This document shows, in pieces, positions 25,599 to 33,620 of a DNA stretch of 64,000 nucleotides (position 1 is the stretch's first letter; each line of letters opens with the position of its first letter). Both the position numbers and the translations under genes were made by a program. Below the pieces are notes generated by a model that was given only the letters and a program-made list of their open reading frames with translations, was not told the DNA's origin and did no database searches. The DNA is from Roseiarcus sp963835885 (GTDB lineage: Bacteria > Pseudomonadota > Alphaproteobacteria > Rhizobiales > Beijerinckiaceae), in assembly GCA_963835885.1 (NCBI GenBank), contig CAWIHF010000033.1, positions 70,403 to 134,402 of the forward strand. The letters run 5' to 3'.

Positions 25599-26381
25599 TT
25601 GTGTCGTTTCGCTTTGCTTTGCCTCGCGCTTGCCGCGCTCGCATGCGCTTCGCCCGCCGCTGCGGACGAGCGGGTGACCTTCCCGGCTGCGGCGCCGCGC
25701 GGGCAATCGGAAGCGGACCTCCAGGCCTATCTGGCGAAGCCGAAAGGCGCCGGCCCGTTCCCGGCCGTGATCCTCCTGCATTCCTGCCTCGGACTGCCGT
25801 CCAACCGCCGCGCCATCGAATCGACGCTGGTGGCTGAAGGCTATGTCGCCCTGTTCGTCGACGATTTTTCGACGCGCGGCCTGAAGGACACCTGCGCCGT
25901 CGATTTCCCCGAAGGCCTGAACGACGCCTATGGGGCGCTCGCCTATCTGTCGCGCCTCCCCGATGTCGACCCCGCCCGGATCGCCGCGGTCGGCTTCTCG
26001 CAAGGGGCGGACACGGCGCTCAAAATCGCCTCGTCGCATTATGCATCCGCCTTCGCCATTCCCGACGGCGCAAAATTCCGCGCCGCAGCGGCCTTCTATC
26101 CGCCCTGTTCGAACGTGGCGGGCGAGCGGCTCGCGATCCCGACGCTCATTCTGGTCGGCTCAGCCGACGGCGTGACGCCTGCCGCCGACTGCCAAACTCT
26201 GGCGCGGAACAACCCGGGCTCCGTCAGGCTCGTCATCTACCCCAACGCCGCCCATTGCTTCGACGATCCGGCCTTCGCCGGCGGCAAGAGCGTGATGGGC
26301 ATGGTCCTGAAATACAATCCGGACGCCGCCAAGCGATCGAGGCAGGAGCTCGGCGCGTTCCTGGCGGAAAAACTCCGTTAG
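25599..26381 (+). CDS. Secreted dienelactone-hydrolase family protein
   Basis: Alpha/beta hydrolase with a signal peptide (ALLCLALAALACASPAAA). Starts at TTG 25599 with GGAGG nine bases before. The oxyanion region is AVILLHSCLGLPS, the nucleophile elbow is AVGFSQGAD (Ser in GFSQG, where canonical DLH has Cys), the acid is in VGSADGVTPA and the catalytic His in YPNAAHCFDD. DLH enzymes hydrolyse cyclic esters or lactones; a periplasmic location with a serine elbow suggests a broad esterase. 260 residues, intact. Its substrate is unknown. Confidence 0.87.
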   Translation: MCRFALLCLALAALACASPAAADERVTFPAAAPRGQSEADLQAYLAKPKGAGPFPAVILLHSCLGLPSNRRAIESTLVAEGYVALFVDDFSTRGLKDTCAVDFPEGLNDAYGALAYLSRLPDVDPARIAAVGFSQGADTALKIASSHYASAFAIPDGAKFRAAAAFYPPCSNVAGERLAIPTLILVGSADGVTPAADCQTLARNNPGSVRLVIYPNAAHCFDDPAFAGGKSVMGMVLKYNPDAAKRSRQELGAFLAEKLR

Positions 26382-26488
26382 GGGCTGATTTTGTCGGCCG
26401 GCCCGCCTATAAGGCGTCCGCGCCCCTATCGGGCGCGCCACCATATCGAGGCGGCGTGTCGGAAGCGCTTTCGATCGAAGAGGTTTTT

Positions 26489-27320
26489 ATGAAAAGACGT
26501 GAATTCCTGATCGGCGCAGCCGCCGGCCTCGCCGCCTTTCCGGCCTGGGCGGCGACGCCATTCCGAACCGACATGTGGCCGCCGCTGACCGACAAGGCGG
26601 CTTTCGTCGCCTGGATGGTGGCCAACCGCGGCGAGGAGCCAAAATACCTCGAACGTCGAATTCGACCGCTATCGCGAGGTGCTCGCCTTCAACGACCTGT
26701 GGACGAAGGAGGACAAGCGCGCCTTCCTGATGACGCCGCGCGAGGAATTCGTCCTGCCCGCGGATAAGGAGCAGGCCTATGTCGGGCATTATCTCGACAT
26801 CGGCTTCGGGGTCACCATCACCCCGCCCGGCACCATGGGCCGCATGACGAGCGCGCTCCTGGTGCGCCCCGGCGAGAAAGTGCTCGAGATCGGCACCGGC
26901 TCCGGCTACCAGTCGGCCCTTCTGACCTATCTGACGCCGCGCGTCTATTCGATCGAGATCATCCCCGAACTCGCCGCGCGCACCCGCGGGGTCTACGACC
27001 GGCTGATCGGCAAGGGCTATCGCGAATATTCCGACATCGCGACCCGCAGCGCCGACGGCTATTACGGCTGGCAGGAGGCCGCACCGTTCGACAAGATCAT
27101 CGTCACCTGCGGCATCGACCACATCCCGCCGCCGCTCCTGCAGCAGCTCAGGCCCGACGGGATCATGGTCATTCCCGTCGGTCCGCCCGGCGCGCAGCAC
27201 ATCCTCAAGGTGGTCAAGAAGACCGGCGGTGACGGACAGATCTCGGTCGCGCGCTCCGACATCTTTGGCGGCAAGGTCATCCCGTTCGTGCCGCTGACCG
27301 GCGGCCATCAGGCGAGCTGA
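26489..27320 (+). CDS. Exported protein-L-isoaspartate O-methyltransferase-like protein, one frameshift
   Basis: SAM-dependent methyltransferase resembling PIMT (Pcm). The start at 26489 encodes MKRREFLIGAAAGLAAFPAW, a twin-arginine-like signal, unlike cytoplasmic Pcm. After YVANRGEEPKYL-like sequence one extra base near 26655 (CTCGAACGTCG) moves the frame; the continuation is VEFDRYREVLAFNDLWTKED. The methyltransferase core has GFGVTITPPGTMGRMTSALL, the SAM loop VLEIGTGSGYQSALLTYL, then IIVTCGIDHIPPPLLQQLRPDG. Without correction the ORF starts only at 26679. A Tat-exported isoaspartyl repair enzyme would act on periplasmic proteins. Confidence 0.82.
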
Positions 27321-27527
27321 CGGGCCGGCTCGGCCAAAAAGGGCTGAGTGTTCCGGCCGCGCCGGAGTTTGTCCCGCCAGTCGGCTGACTTGCAAGCGTT
27401 GCTACGCACCGACTTGACAGACCGTCGCGCTTCACGCGATTTTCATGTTTGAAGACGCGGGGTTCGTCCGCAACCCCGGCTTTGGAGGCCTCTCGCGCCT
27501 GGCCCAGTGGGAGCGTCCGAAGGTCGG

Positions 27528-27992
27528 ATGAACCAACCTCTTTCCAATCAGCCGACCCAACCCTATCGCAATCTGATCGCCGGATATACCGAGGCGATCC
27601 GGGCGAGCGATTTCAAGGCGAACATCGCGTTTTTGTTCGTCGCCTTCATGATGGGATCGGTCCTCTACAACTACACGCGCTTCCCGAGTTACCTGCCGGT
27701 CGAACTCGTGCTGGCGCCTTTCCTGATCGTCTACTTTTTTTTATTCATGGTCCTCCTTCCGCGCTATCCCAAACGCGGCGCGAAAAACTTCCGCGTTGCG
27801 CGCAACCTGACGCCGGCAGACTTCGAGAACGTCGCCGAGACCGAGGACGACATCGAGCAGTTGAAGCTGCGCTGCGCAATTCTGTGCGGCATTCTTTGGT
27901 GGAAGACGCAGTGCATCCGCATCAGCTTCCTCCTGTCGATCGTCTGTATCTTCCTCACCCTGTTTTTGCTTCTCTACGTCTGGTTTACCTGA
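27528..27992 (+). CDS. Small membrane protein, PycTM-like, first of tandem pair
   Basis: 154 residues. Order: a short amphipathic lead (NLIAGYTEAIRASDFKANIA), TM1 (FLFVAFMMGSVL), TM2 (VELVLAPFLIVYFFLFMVL), a soluble segment of ~45 residues with TPADFENVAETEDDIEQLK and the motif CAILCGILWWKTQ, then TM3 (ISFLLSIVCIFLTLFLLL). This layout resembles the Pycsar effector membrane domain (PycTM, DUF5706), whose N-terminus has a similar D-x-K-A stretch before TM1. The resemblance is by topology and motif spacing only. Start ATG 27528 follows GAAGGTCGG. A paralogue follows 38 bases downstream. Confidence 0.7.
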   Translation: MNQPLSNQPTQPYRNLIAGYTEAIRASDFKANIAFLFVAFMMGSVLYNYTRFPSYLPVELVLAPFLIVYFFLFMVLLPRYPKRGAKNFRVARNLTPADFENVAETEDDIEQLKLRCAILCGILWWKTQCIRISFLLSIVCIFLTLFLLLYVWFT

Positions 27993-28030
27993 CGCCGGGG
28001 CGCGCGCCGCGGGCGAATTCGGAGCGTTTG

Positions 28031-28489
28031 ATGGCTAAAGACAAGAACGCACAGTTGCGTGATCTCATCGCCGGTTACGGCAACTCGATTCGCCTCAGCG
28101 ACATCAAGGCGCTGATTGCGGTGCTGTTCGTGGCGATCATGATGGGAACAGTTGTACAGTTCCGCGAACTCTATCCGTGGTATCTGAGCGTGCCGGTCAT
28201 CCTCACGCCATTCATGATCATATTCATCAACCTGCTGATCTCGGTTTATCCGCGATTTCCGCGCCCGGGGCGGCAGCGCTTTCCGATCTGGCGCAATCCG
28301 GATCCCGAAAATTTCGACTTCATCGCCGACACCGAGGCCGAGCTCGAGGGGCTCCCCGCCCGATGCGCCGTTCTGTCGCGCATCCTGTGGTGGAAGACGG
28401 TTACGCTGCAGACGGCCTACATCCTGTCGATGTTCTGTCTCGCGGCGGCCGCGATCCTGCTGTTTGTCACATGGCTGAAGCCGGATTGA
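28031..28489 (+). CDS. Small membrane protein, PycTM-like, second of tandem pair
   Basis: Paralogue of the preceding gene, 152 residues, same topology: LRDLIAGYGNSIRLSDIKAL, TM1 IAVLFVAIMMGTVV, TM2 SVPVILTPFMIIFINLLI, then PENFDFIADTEAELEGLPAR, CAVLSRILWWKT and a C-terminal TM. Shared fingerprints between the two are LIAGY, SDxKA, FVAxMMG, NPxPxxF, TExxxExLxxRCAxL and ILWWKT. GGAG precedes the ATG at 28031 by six bases. Probably one transcript with its neighbour. No nucleotide cyclase or nuclease gene is adjacent. Confidence 0.7.
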   Translation: MAKDKNAQLRDLIAGYGNSIRLSDIKALIAVLFVAIMMGTVVQFRELYPWYLSVPVILTPFMIIFINLLISVYPRFPRPGRQRFPIWRNPDPENFDFIADTEAELEGLPARCAVLSRILWWKTVTLQTAYILSMFCLAAAAILLFVTWLKPD

Positions 28490-28796
28490 CGTCAGCCCTC
28501 GAATTATAGCATATTTTATATATTCTTTGGCGCTCGAAAGGCGAGCGCCTGCAGCCCAAAATTGAGGGCGACGCTAAACGGGGTCGCAAGCCTTTGATGG
28601 AAAAGGGCGCCGCCGCTAAACCGGCGCTAAAGGGCCCCGTAAACGCCAATTGACCCCTTTTTCGCTCGCTCCTGAAGCGGGCCGGCGCCCAGGGCGTCGA
28701 ACGGTTGTCTTTCGCCGAGGCCCTTCACCGAGGGAACACGCCGCGGCGATTCATCGTTTTGCACCGGGCGGAACGACCAACCATGGAGGAAGAACG

Positions 28797-29072
28797 ATGC
28801 GCAGAACCCTCACCGTCGTGGCGATTGTCGCCGGCCTCGGCGCGACCTCGGCCATGGCGGCCGGCATGAGCACAGGCATGGCCGACAAGACCACCGGAAC
28901 GATCAAGTCGATCGACAAGGCGAAGAACGAGCTGGTTCTGAAGGACGGCAAAACTTTCGACGTCAACAAGAGCGTCGATCTCGCCGGATTGAAGACGGGA
29001 GAAAAGGTCACCATCACCTATACGCAGTCCGGCAAGTCGATGTTCGCCACGCAGGTGAAGCCGGCGGCCTGA
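28797..29072 (+). CDS. DUF1344 family exported protein
   Basis: 91-residue exported protein of the DUF1344 family, common in Hyphomicrobiales, function unknown. GGAGGA lies six bases upstream of ATG 28797. The signal peptide is MRRTLTVVAIVAGLGATSA with cleavage after AMA. The mature part is a single small beta domain: TGTIKSIDKAKNELVLKDGK then VDLAGLKTGEKVTITYTQSG, similar to small OB or copper-binding-like folds. A strong terminator follows directly, so it is monocistronic. Confidence 0.87.
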   Translation: MRRTLTVVAIVAGLGATSAMAAGMSTGMADKTTGTIKSIDKAKNELVLKDGKTFDVNKSVDLAGLKTGEKVTITYTQSGKSMFATQVKPAA

Positions 29073-29084
29073 CGAAAAGTCGCG

Positions 29085-29108
29085 GAGCCGCCGGGATCCC
29101 GGCGGCTC
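29085..29108 (+). terminator. Hairpin terminator after the DUF1344 gene
   Basis: GAGCCGCCGGGA and TCCCGGCGGCTC form a perfect 24-base palindrome 12 bases after the stop codon, followed by GATTTCG. The stem is very strong and its position fits a transcription end, although the U-tract is short. Confidence 0.7.
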
Positions 29109-29207
29109 GATTTCGGGCTCGGAAATCCCCTCTCGCGTTTTCTGATTTTGCTGTAACGATCGACCTGCTCTAAAGGTCCGGCAGGGCGTCCGCGGGGACG
29201 CGGTTAT

Positions 29208-30245
29208 GTGCGGACGACGATGAGAGCGAGGGCGATCGCTTCGGCGATCCTGGGGGTTTGCGCGTCGGCCCTGGTCGTTGCGCCGCTGAGCGCCTGGGCC
29301 GCCGCGGCGTTGTGGTTCCGGCTGCCGCTGCCCGAATGGGCGAGGGCCGTCGGCTGCGGCCTCGTCGCCCTCGGCGGACTTGCGACGATCATCGCGCTGT
29401 TCACCCGGGCGCGCTGGCGCGGGCTCCTGCTGTTCGGGCTGACCTTCGCCGGAGTGCTTCTGTGGTGGGGCTCGATCCGGCCGCCCGCCGACGGCGACTG
29501 GGCCCCGGACGTGGCGCGGCAGACGACCGGAACGATTGACGGCGACATTCTGAAGCTTTCCGACGTGCGCGATTTCGACTGGAAGAGCGACACCGACTTC
29601 ACCCCTCGCTGGAGCGCACGCTCCTACGACCTCTCCAAGCTCAGCACGCTCGATCTCTTCCTTTCCTATTGGGCCGGGCCGCAAATGGCCCATCTCATCA
29701 TGAGTTTCGGATTCGACGACGGGCAGAACCTCGCCTGGTCGATCGAGGTGCGGCGGGAAAAGAACGGCGAATATTCGCCCGTCGCGGACGCATTCAAGTC
29801 CCACACGATCGTCTACCTCGCAACGACCGAGCGCGACTCGGTGCGTCTGCGCTCGAACGTGCGCGGCGAGGACGTGCGCCTCTACCGCTTGCGGGTGTCG
29901 CCGGCCGCGGCGCGCATTCTGCTGCTCGAATATGTCTCTGAGGCGAACGATCTCAAGGAGCGGCCCGCCTTCTACAATTCGATCACCACCAACTGCACCA
30001 CGGCGGTCGCCAAGTTGATCTGGGCCGTCGGCGGAACATTGCCGCTCGACTGGCGGCTCCTCGTCAACGGCTACCTGCCGGGTTATCTCTACGATCGGCG
30101 CGCGGTCGTGACCACGATGCCGCTGAGCGAGCTGATGGCGCTCGCACGCATCGATGAACGCGCCAAGGCCGCCGGCCAGTCTGCCGATTTCTCGAAACTC
30201 ATCCGGGTCGGCGTACCCTCGCCGGGTGACCAACTCGCTCGCTGA
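29208..30245 (+). CDS. DUF4105 (Lnb N-terminal-like) membrane protein
   Basis: 345 residues. Two or three N-terminal hydrophobic segments (AIASAILGVCASALVVAP and LLLFGLTFAGVLLWWG) anchor it, followed by a periplasmic DUF4105 domain: YWAGPQMAHLIMSFGFDDGQ with the conserved His, RLRVSPAAARILLLEYV, and YNSITTNCTTAVAKLIW with the conserved Cys, then GYLPGYLYDRRAV. The His/Cys pair resembles the papain-like active site seen in the Lnb lipoprotein acyltransferase family, so lipoprotein or amide chemistry in the periplasm is possible. Start GTG 29208 or ATG 29220. Confidence 0.82.
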   Translation: MRTTMRARAIASAILGVCASALVVAPLSAWAAAALWFRLPLPEWARAVGCGLVALGGLATIIALFTRARWRGLLLFGLTFAGVLLWWGSIRPPADGDWAPDVARQTTGTIDGDILKLSDVRDFDWKSDTDFTPRWSARSYDLSKLSTLDLFLSYWAGPQMAHLIMSFGFDDGQNLAWSIEVRREKNGEYSPVADAFKSHTIVYLATTERDSVRLRSNVRGEDVRLYRLRVSPAAARILLLEYVSEANDLKERPAFYNSITTNCTTAVAKLIWAVGGTLPLDWRLLVNGYLPGYLYDRRAVVTTMPLSELMALARIDERAKAAGQSADFSKLIRVGVPSPGDQLAR

Positions 30246-30262
30246 CGGCCGCGGAGCCGGAC

Positions 30263-30970
30263 TTAGCCGCGCTTCTTCGCCGTCAGGTGCGCGTCGAGCG
30301 CGGCCGGGTCGGCGAGCAATTCGGCGCTCGGCGCTGCATGGGCGAGGGCGCCGCGGTCGAGCACGATGGCGTGATCGGTGAAGGGCAGGATTTTCTTCGG
30401 CTTCTGCTCGACGATGATCATCGACAGACCTTCCCGGGCGAGTTCGCGCAACGCCGCCAGTAATTCATCGACGATGATCGGCGCGAGTCCCTCGGTCGGC
30501 TCGTCGAGCAGAAGAAGTCGCGGGTTGAGCATCAACGCGCGGCCGATTGCCAGCATTTGCTGTTCTCCGCCCGACAATTGGCACCCCATACTGGTCCGCC
30601 GCTCCTCGAGGCGCGGGAACAGGGCATAGGCGCGCTTGATGTTCCACGGGCCGGCGAGCGCGACCGCCGTCAGGTTCTCCTCGACCGTGAGCGAGCGGAA
30701 GATGTTGCGCTCCTGTGGGGTCCAGCCGACGCCGCGGCGGGCGCGCACGTGCGGCCGAAGGGCCGCGATGTCCTCTCCGGCAAACATGATGCGCCCGCCG
30801 AAGCGGGTGGTCACGCCGATCAGCGTATCGATCAGCGTCGTCTTGCCGACCCCGTTGCGGCCGAGGAGCGCCAGCGAGCGGCCGTCCTCGAGGGTGAAGT
30901 CGAGGCGCTGGATGACGCGCGCTTCGCCGTAGCCGGCGCTGAGATTCTCGACGCTAAGCAGCTCAGCCAT
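30263..30970 (-). CDS. livF: Branched-chain amino-acid-type ABC transporter ATPase (LivF)
   Basis: One of two ATPases of the HAAT importer. Walker A LGRNGVGKTTLIDTL, Q-loop WTPQERNIF, signature LSGGEQQMLAIGRAL, Walker B LLLLDEPTEGLAP, switch His replaced by Gln in IIVEQKPKK as usual for LivF. Start ATG 30970 overlaps the livG stop by eight bases, and the frame is 235 residues. Last gene of livKHMGF on the minus strand. Convergent with the DUF4105 gene. Confidence 0.94.
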   Translation of the reverse strand: MAELLSVENLSAGYGEARVIQRLDFTLEDGRSLALLGRNGVGKTTLIDTLIGVTTRFGGRIMFAGEDIAALRPHVRARRGVGWTPQERNIFRSLTVEENLTAVALAGPWNIKRAYALFPRLEERRTSMGCQLSGGEQQMLAIGRALMLNPRLLLLDEPTEGLAPIIVDELLAALRELAREGLSMIIVEQKPKKILPFTDHAIVLDRGALAHAAPSAELLADPAALDAHLTAKKRG

Positions 30971-31718
30971 GGGCGTCCTCGCCGAGATAGACCGCGCGCA
31001 CGCGCTCGTCGGCGGCAATTTCCTCCGGTTCGCCTTCGGTCAGCAGCCGACCTGCGACCAGCACGGAAATTCGGGTCGCGAAACTGAACACGAGGTCCAT
31101 GTCGTGCTCGATGAGCAGGATCGCCACGTCGGACGGCAGCGCGGCGAGCGCGGCCAGGATGTCCTGCCGCTCCTCCTCCGGCACGCCGGCGGCGGGCTCG
31201 TCGAGCAGAAGCACGCGCGGACGTGTCGCCAGCGCGAGCGCGATTTCGAGCAGCCGCTGCTTGCCGTAAGGGAGATTGCGCGTCGGCTGGTCCATCTCGG
31301 CCTCGAGGCCGAAGCGGATCAAGAGTTCCTCGATTTCTGCAACGATTGCAGGTCGGGTCCCGGCCACACGCCATAAGTCGGCGCCCGAGCCGTTGCGTTC
31401 GGAGATGGCGAGCCCCAGCAACTCGGCCGGCGTCAGATGCGGAAACAGCTGATTGATCTGGAACGTGCGCGACAGGCCGAGCCGCACCCTTTCGTGCGAA
31501 GCGCGCCCGGTGACGTCGCGACCCTGCAGGAAGACGTGCCCCTCCGTCGGCCCGACGACGCCGGTCAAAAGGTTGATCAGCGTGGTCTTCCCGGCGCCGT
31601 TGGGACCAATCAGCGCCTGGCGGGCGCCGGACGCAATGCTGAAGGACACGTTGTCGGTGGCGAGCAGCGCGCCGAACTGCTTGACGAGGCCGCGCGCCTC
31701 GAGCGCCGGGCCGGTCAT
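30963..31718 (-). CDS. livG: Branched-chain amino-acid-type ABC transporter ATPase (LivG)
   Basis: Second ATPase of the importer. Starts at ATG 31718 (MTGPALEARGLVKQFGALLA), overlapping the livM stop as ATGA. Walker A GPNGAGKTTLINLLTG, Q-loop LSRTFQINQLFPHLT, signature LPYGKQRLLEIALAL (LivG-type LSYG variant), Walker B LLLDEPAAGVP and switch His in LLIEHDMDLVF. 251 residues, intact. The same reading frame happens to be open back through part of livM, which is an artefact of the livM frameshift. Confidence 0.94.
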   Translation of the reverse strand: MTGPALEARGLVKQFGALLATDNVSFSIASGARQALIGPNGAGKTTLINLLTGVVGPTEGHVFLQGRDVTGRASHERVRLGLSRTFQINQLFPHLTPAELLGLAISERNGSGADLWRVAGTRPAIVAEIEELLIRFGLEAEMDQPTRNLPYGKQRLLEIALALATRPRVLLLDEPAAGVPEEERQDILAALAALPSDVAILLIEHDMDLVFSFATRISVLVAGRLLTEGEPEEIAADERVRAVYLGEDAHG

Positions 31719-32735
31719 GCTACGTCCCCGCGCATTGGCTTGAGCGACAGGAGCGAACCGGCGCGACCGACGAAGTCGCGGATCCGCTCGCGACCGATCA
31801 GCACCAGCGCGACGAGCAGCGCCCCGATCCAGAACTCCCAATATTCCGGCGTCGCGGCGGAAATGACGTCGCGAAGAATGATGAACGCGGCGGCTCCGAT
31901 CAAGCCGCCGTAGAGATAGCCCGTCCCGCCGATGATCAGCATCAGCATCACGTCGGCCGAGCGGTGGAAATCGAAAAGGTCCAGCGAGACGATCTGCGTC
32001 GTCTGGGCGAGCAGCGCGCCGGCCGCGCCGGCGTAGGCCGCCGAGATCGTATAGATCGCAACGATGCGCCTGCTGGTCGCGATGCCGAGCGCGCCTGCGC
32101 GCAAGCGGTTCTCCCGGATCGCCGCCAGCGCCAGCCCGAACGGCGACTGGGCGAGGCGGCGCGCGACGACGAACAGAACGAAGAGCACGACGTAGCTGTA
32201 GAGCGCCGCGTTGCGCTGCCCAGTGAAGTCGATCGGGAACAGGCCGAGCACCTTCCCCATGGAGAAATTGAGCCCGTCCGTTCCACCGGTCAGCCAGCCG
32301 TTGCGGTTGGCGAGCTCGCCGAGCAGCAACGAAACTCCGAGCGTCACCATCGAGTCGCGTCAGATCCGAGCCCCGCAGCAGAAGCGGCGCGCTGGCGAAG
32401 CCGACCACCGCCGCGATCGCCGCGCCGACAACCAGCCCGAATGTCGGGTCGGCGTAGCCTTTGCTCGCGAGAATGGCCGCCGCATAGGCGCCGACGCCCA
32501 GGAACGCCGCCTGACCGAGCGACACGATCCCGGTCAGGCCGAGAATGAGATCGAGCGACAGCACAAAGAGTCCGGAGACCAGGATTTCGTTAATCAGAGC
32601 CGCGCGCGAGGGCACGGCGACGATCGCCGCAAGCACACCGGCCCAGAAGACGATCTCGGGCAATCGCCAGCGCGCGCGGCGATGCAGGTGCGCCTCGAGC
32701 TTGCGGGTCGTCGCCGACTTCTGCGTGTCCTTCAT
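31715..32735 (-). CDS. livM: ABC transporter permease LivM, one frameshift
   Basis: Inner-membrane permease of the HAAT importer. The N-terminal frame from ATG 32735 has FWAGVLAAIVAVP, LINEILVSGLFVLSLDLILG and LTGIVSLGQAAFLGVGAYAA. After LLLRGSDLTRL near 32350 the frame must change by one base (CGACTCGATGGTG) to reach MVTLGVSLLLGELANRNGWL, GGTDGLNF and the C-terminal GGTGYLYGGLIGAAAFIILR. Both halves together give the normal length of ~340 residues. An uncorrected call would give a spurious LivM-LivG fusion. Overlaps livH by four bases. Confidence 0.9.
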
Positions 32736-33595
32736 CGCCCGTCCCCGCGCGCAAACAGGCCCTGCGGGCGCAGGATCAGCGTCACGACCATCACGCCATA
32801 GATGATGAAGGCGCCGATCGAGGGGATATAATATTTGCCCGCGACGTCGAGCACGCCAAGCAGCAGCGCGCCAAACAGCGCCCCGAGAATCCCGTTCGAG
32901 CCGCCGACGGTGACGACGATGAGGAAGGTCACGAGGAACTTCACCGGAAACGACGGGTCGATCCCCCCGACCACGTCAGCCGCGAGCGCCCCGCCGAGGC
33001 CGGCGAGCCCGCTGCCCACGGCGAACGCGACGGCGAAGATTCGATCGACGTTGATGCCGAGACCATCGGCGACCCGCGCGTCGTCGACCGCCGCCCGCAA
33101 CTGCGCGCCGAAGCGGGTCTTGACCAGGAACAGCTGCAGGGCGGCGGCGATGAGGCCGCAGATGGCGACGATGAACAGGCGATAGAGGCTGATGCCGACG
33201 CCGTGAAACGACATGCTGCCGGAAAGCCAGGCCGGCAGGTTGACCTGCTGCGGCTCGTCGCCGAGGAAAAAATCGGCGATCGGCATCGCCATCAGGACGA
33301 GGCCGATGGTGAACAGCACCTGATCGAGTGGGCTCGCGCCGTAAAGGCGACGGTAAAGCGTACGCTCGAGCGCGACGCCCAGAATTGCCGGGATGAGGAA
33401 GGCGGCCGGCAAGGTGACGAGGAACGGAGCGCCAGCGCGATTCATCAACAGCGCCGTCACATAGCCGCCGACCATGGCGAAGGCCCCGTGCGCCAGGTTG
33501 ATGAAGTTCATCAGCCCCAGCGTCACCGAGAGCCCGCTCGCCAGCACGAACAGAAGCATGCCGTAGGCGACGCCGTCGAAAAGGATGGTCAGCAT
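32732..33595 (-). CDS. livH: ABC transporter permease LivH
   Basis: First permease of the importer, 287 residues with about eight TM helices. LivH marks: GVAYGMLLFVLASGLSVTLGL, MNFINLAHGAFAMVGGYV, ALERTLYRRLYG, RAAVDDARVADGLGINVDRI and FLVTFLIVVTVGGSNGILGAL. The gene sits between livK (25 bases upstream) and livM (four-base overlap). Frame intact. Confidence 0.95.
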   Translation of the reverse strand: MLTILFDGVAYGMLLFVLASGLSVTLGLMNFINLAHGAFAMVGGYVTALLMNRAGAPFLVTLPAAFLIPAILGVALERTLYRRLYGASPLDQVLFTIGLVLMAMPIADFFLGDEPQQVNLPAWLSGSMSFHGVGISLYRLFIVAICGLIAAALQLFLVKTRFGAQLRAAVDDARVADGLGINVDRIFAVAFAVGSGLAGLGGALAADVVGGIDPSFPVKFLVTFLIVVTVGGSNGILGALFGALLLGVLDVAGKYYIPSIGAFIIYGVMVVTLILRPQGLFARGDGR

Positions 33596-33620
33596 CTTGC
33601 TTCGCCGCTCACGCTCCCGG

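Noticed and set aside
27528..28489. Complete Pycsar defence operon
   Set aside because: No uridylate or cytidylate cyclase gene adjoins the two PycTM-like genes, so only the topology resemblance is reported.
28725..30233. 502-codon minus-strand open frame opposite the DUF4105 gene
   Set aside because: Low-complexity, R/G/P-rich shadow frame covering two plausible genes on the other strand.
30963..32735. Apparent 590-residue LivM-LivG fusion protein
   Set aside because: The frame links the LivM N-terminus to LivG only through out-of-frame sequence. The true LivM continuation (MVTLGVSLLLGEL...) is in another frame, so it is a frameshift artefact.
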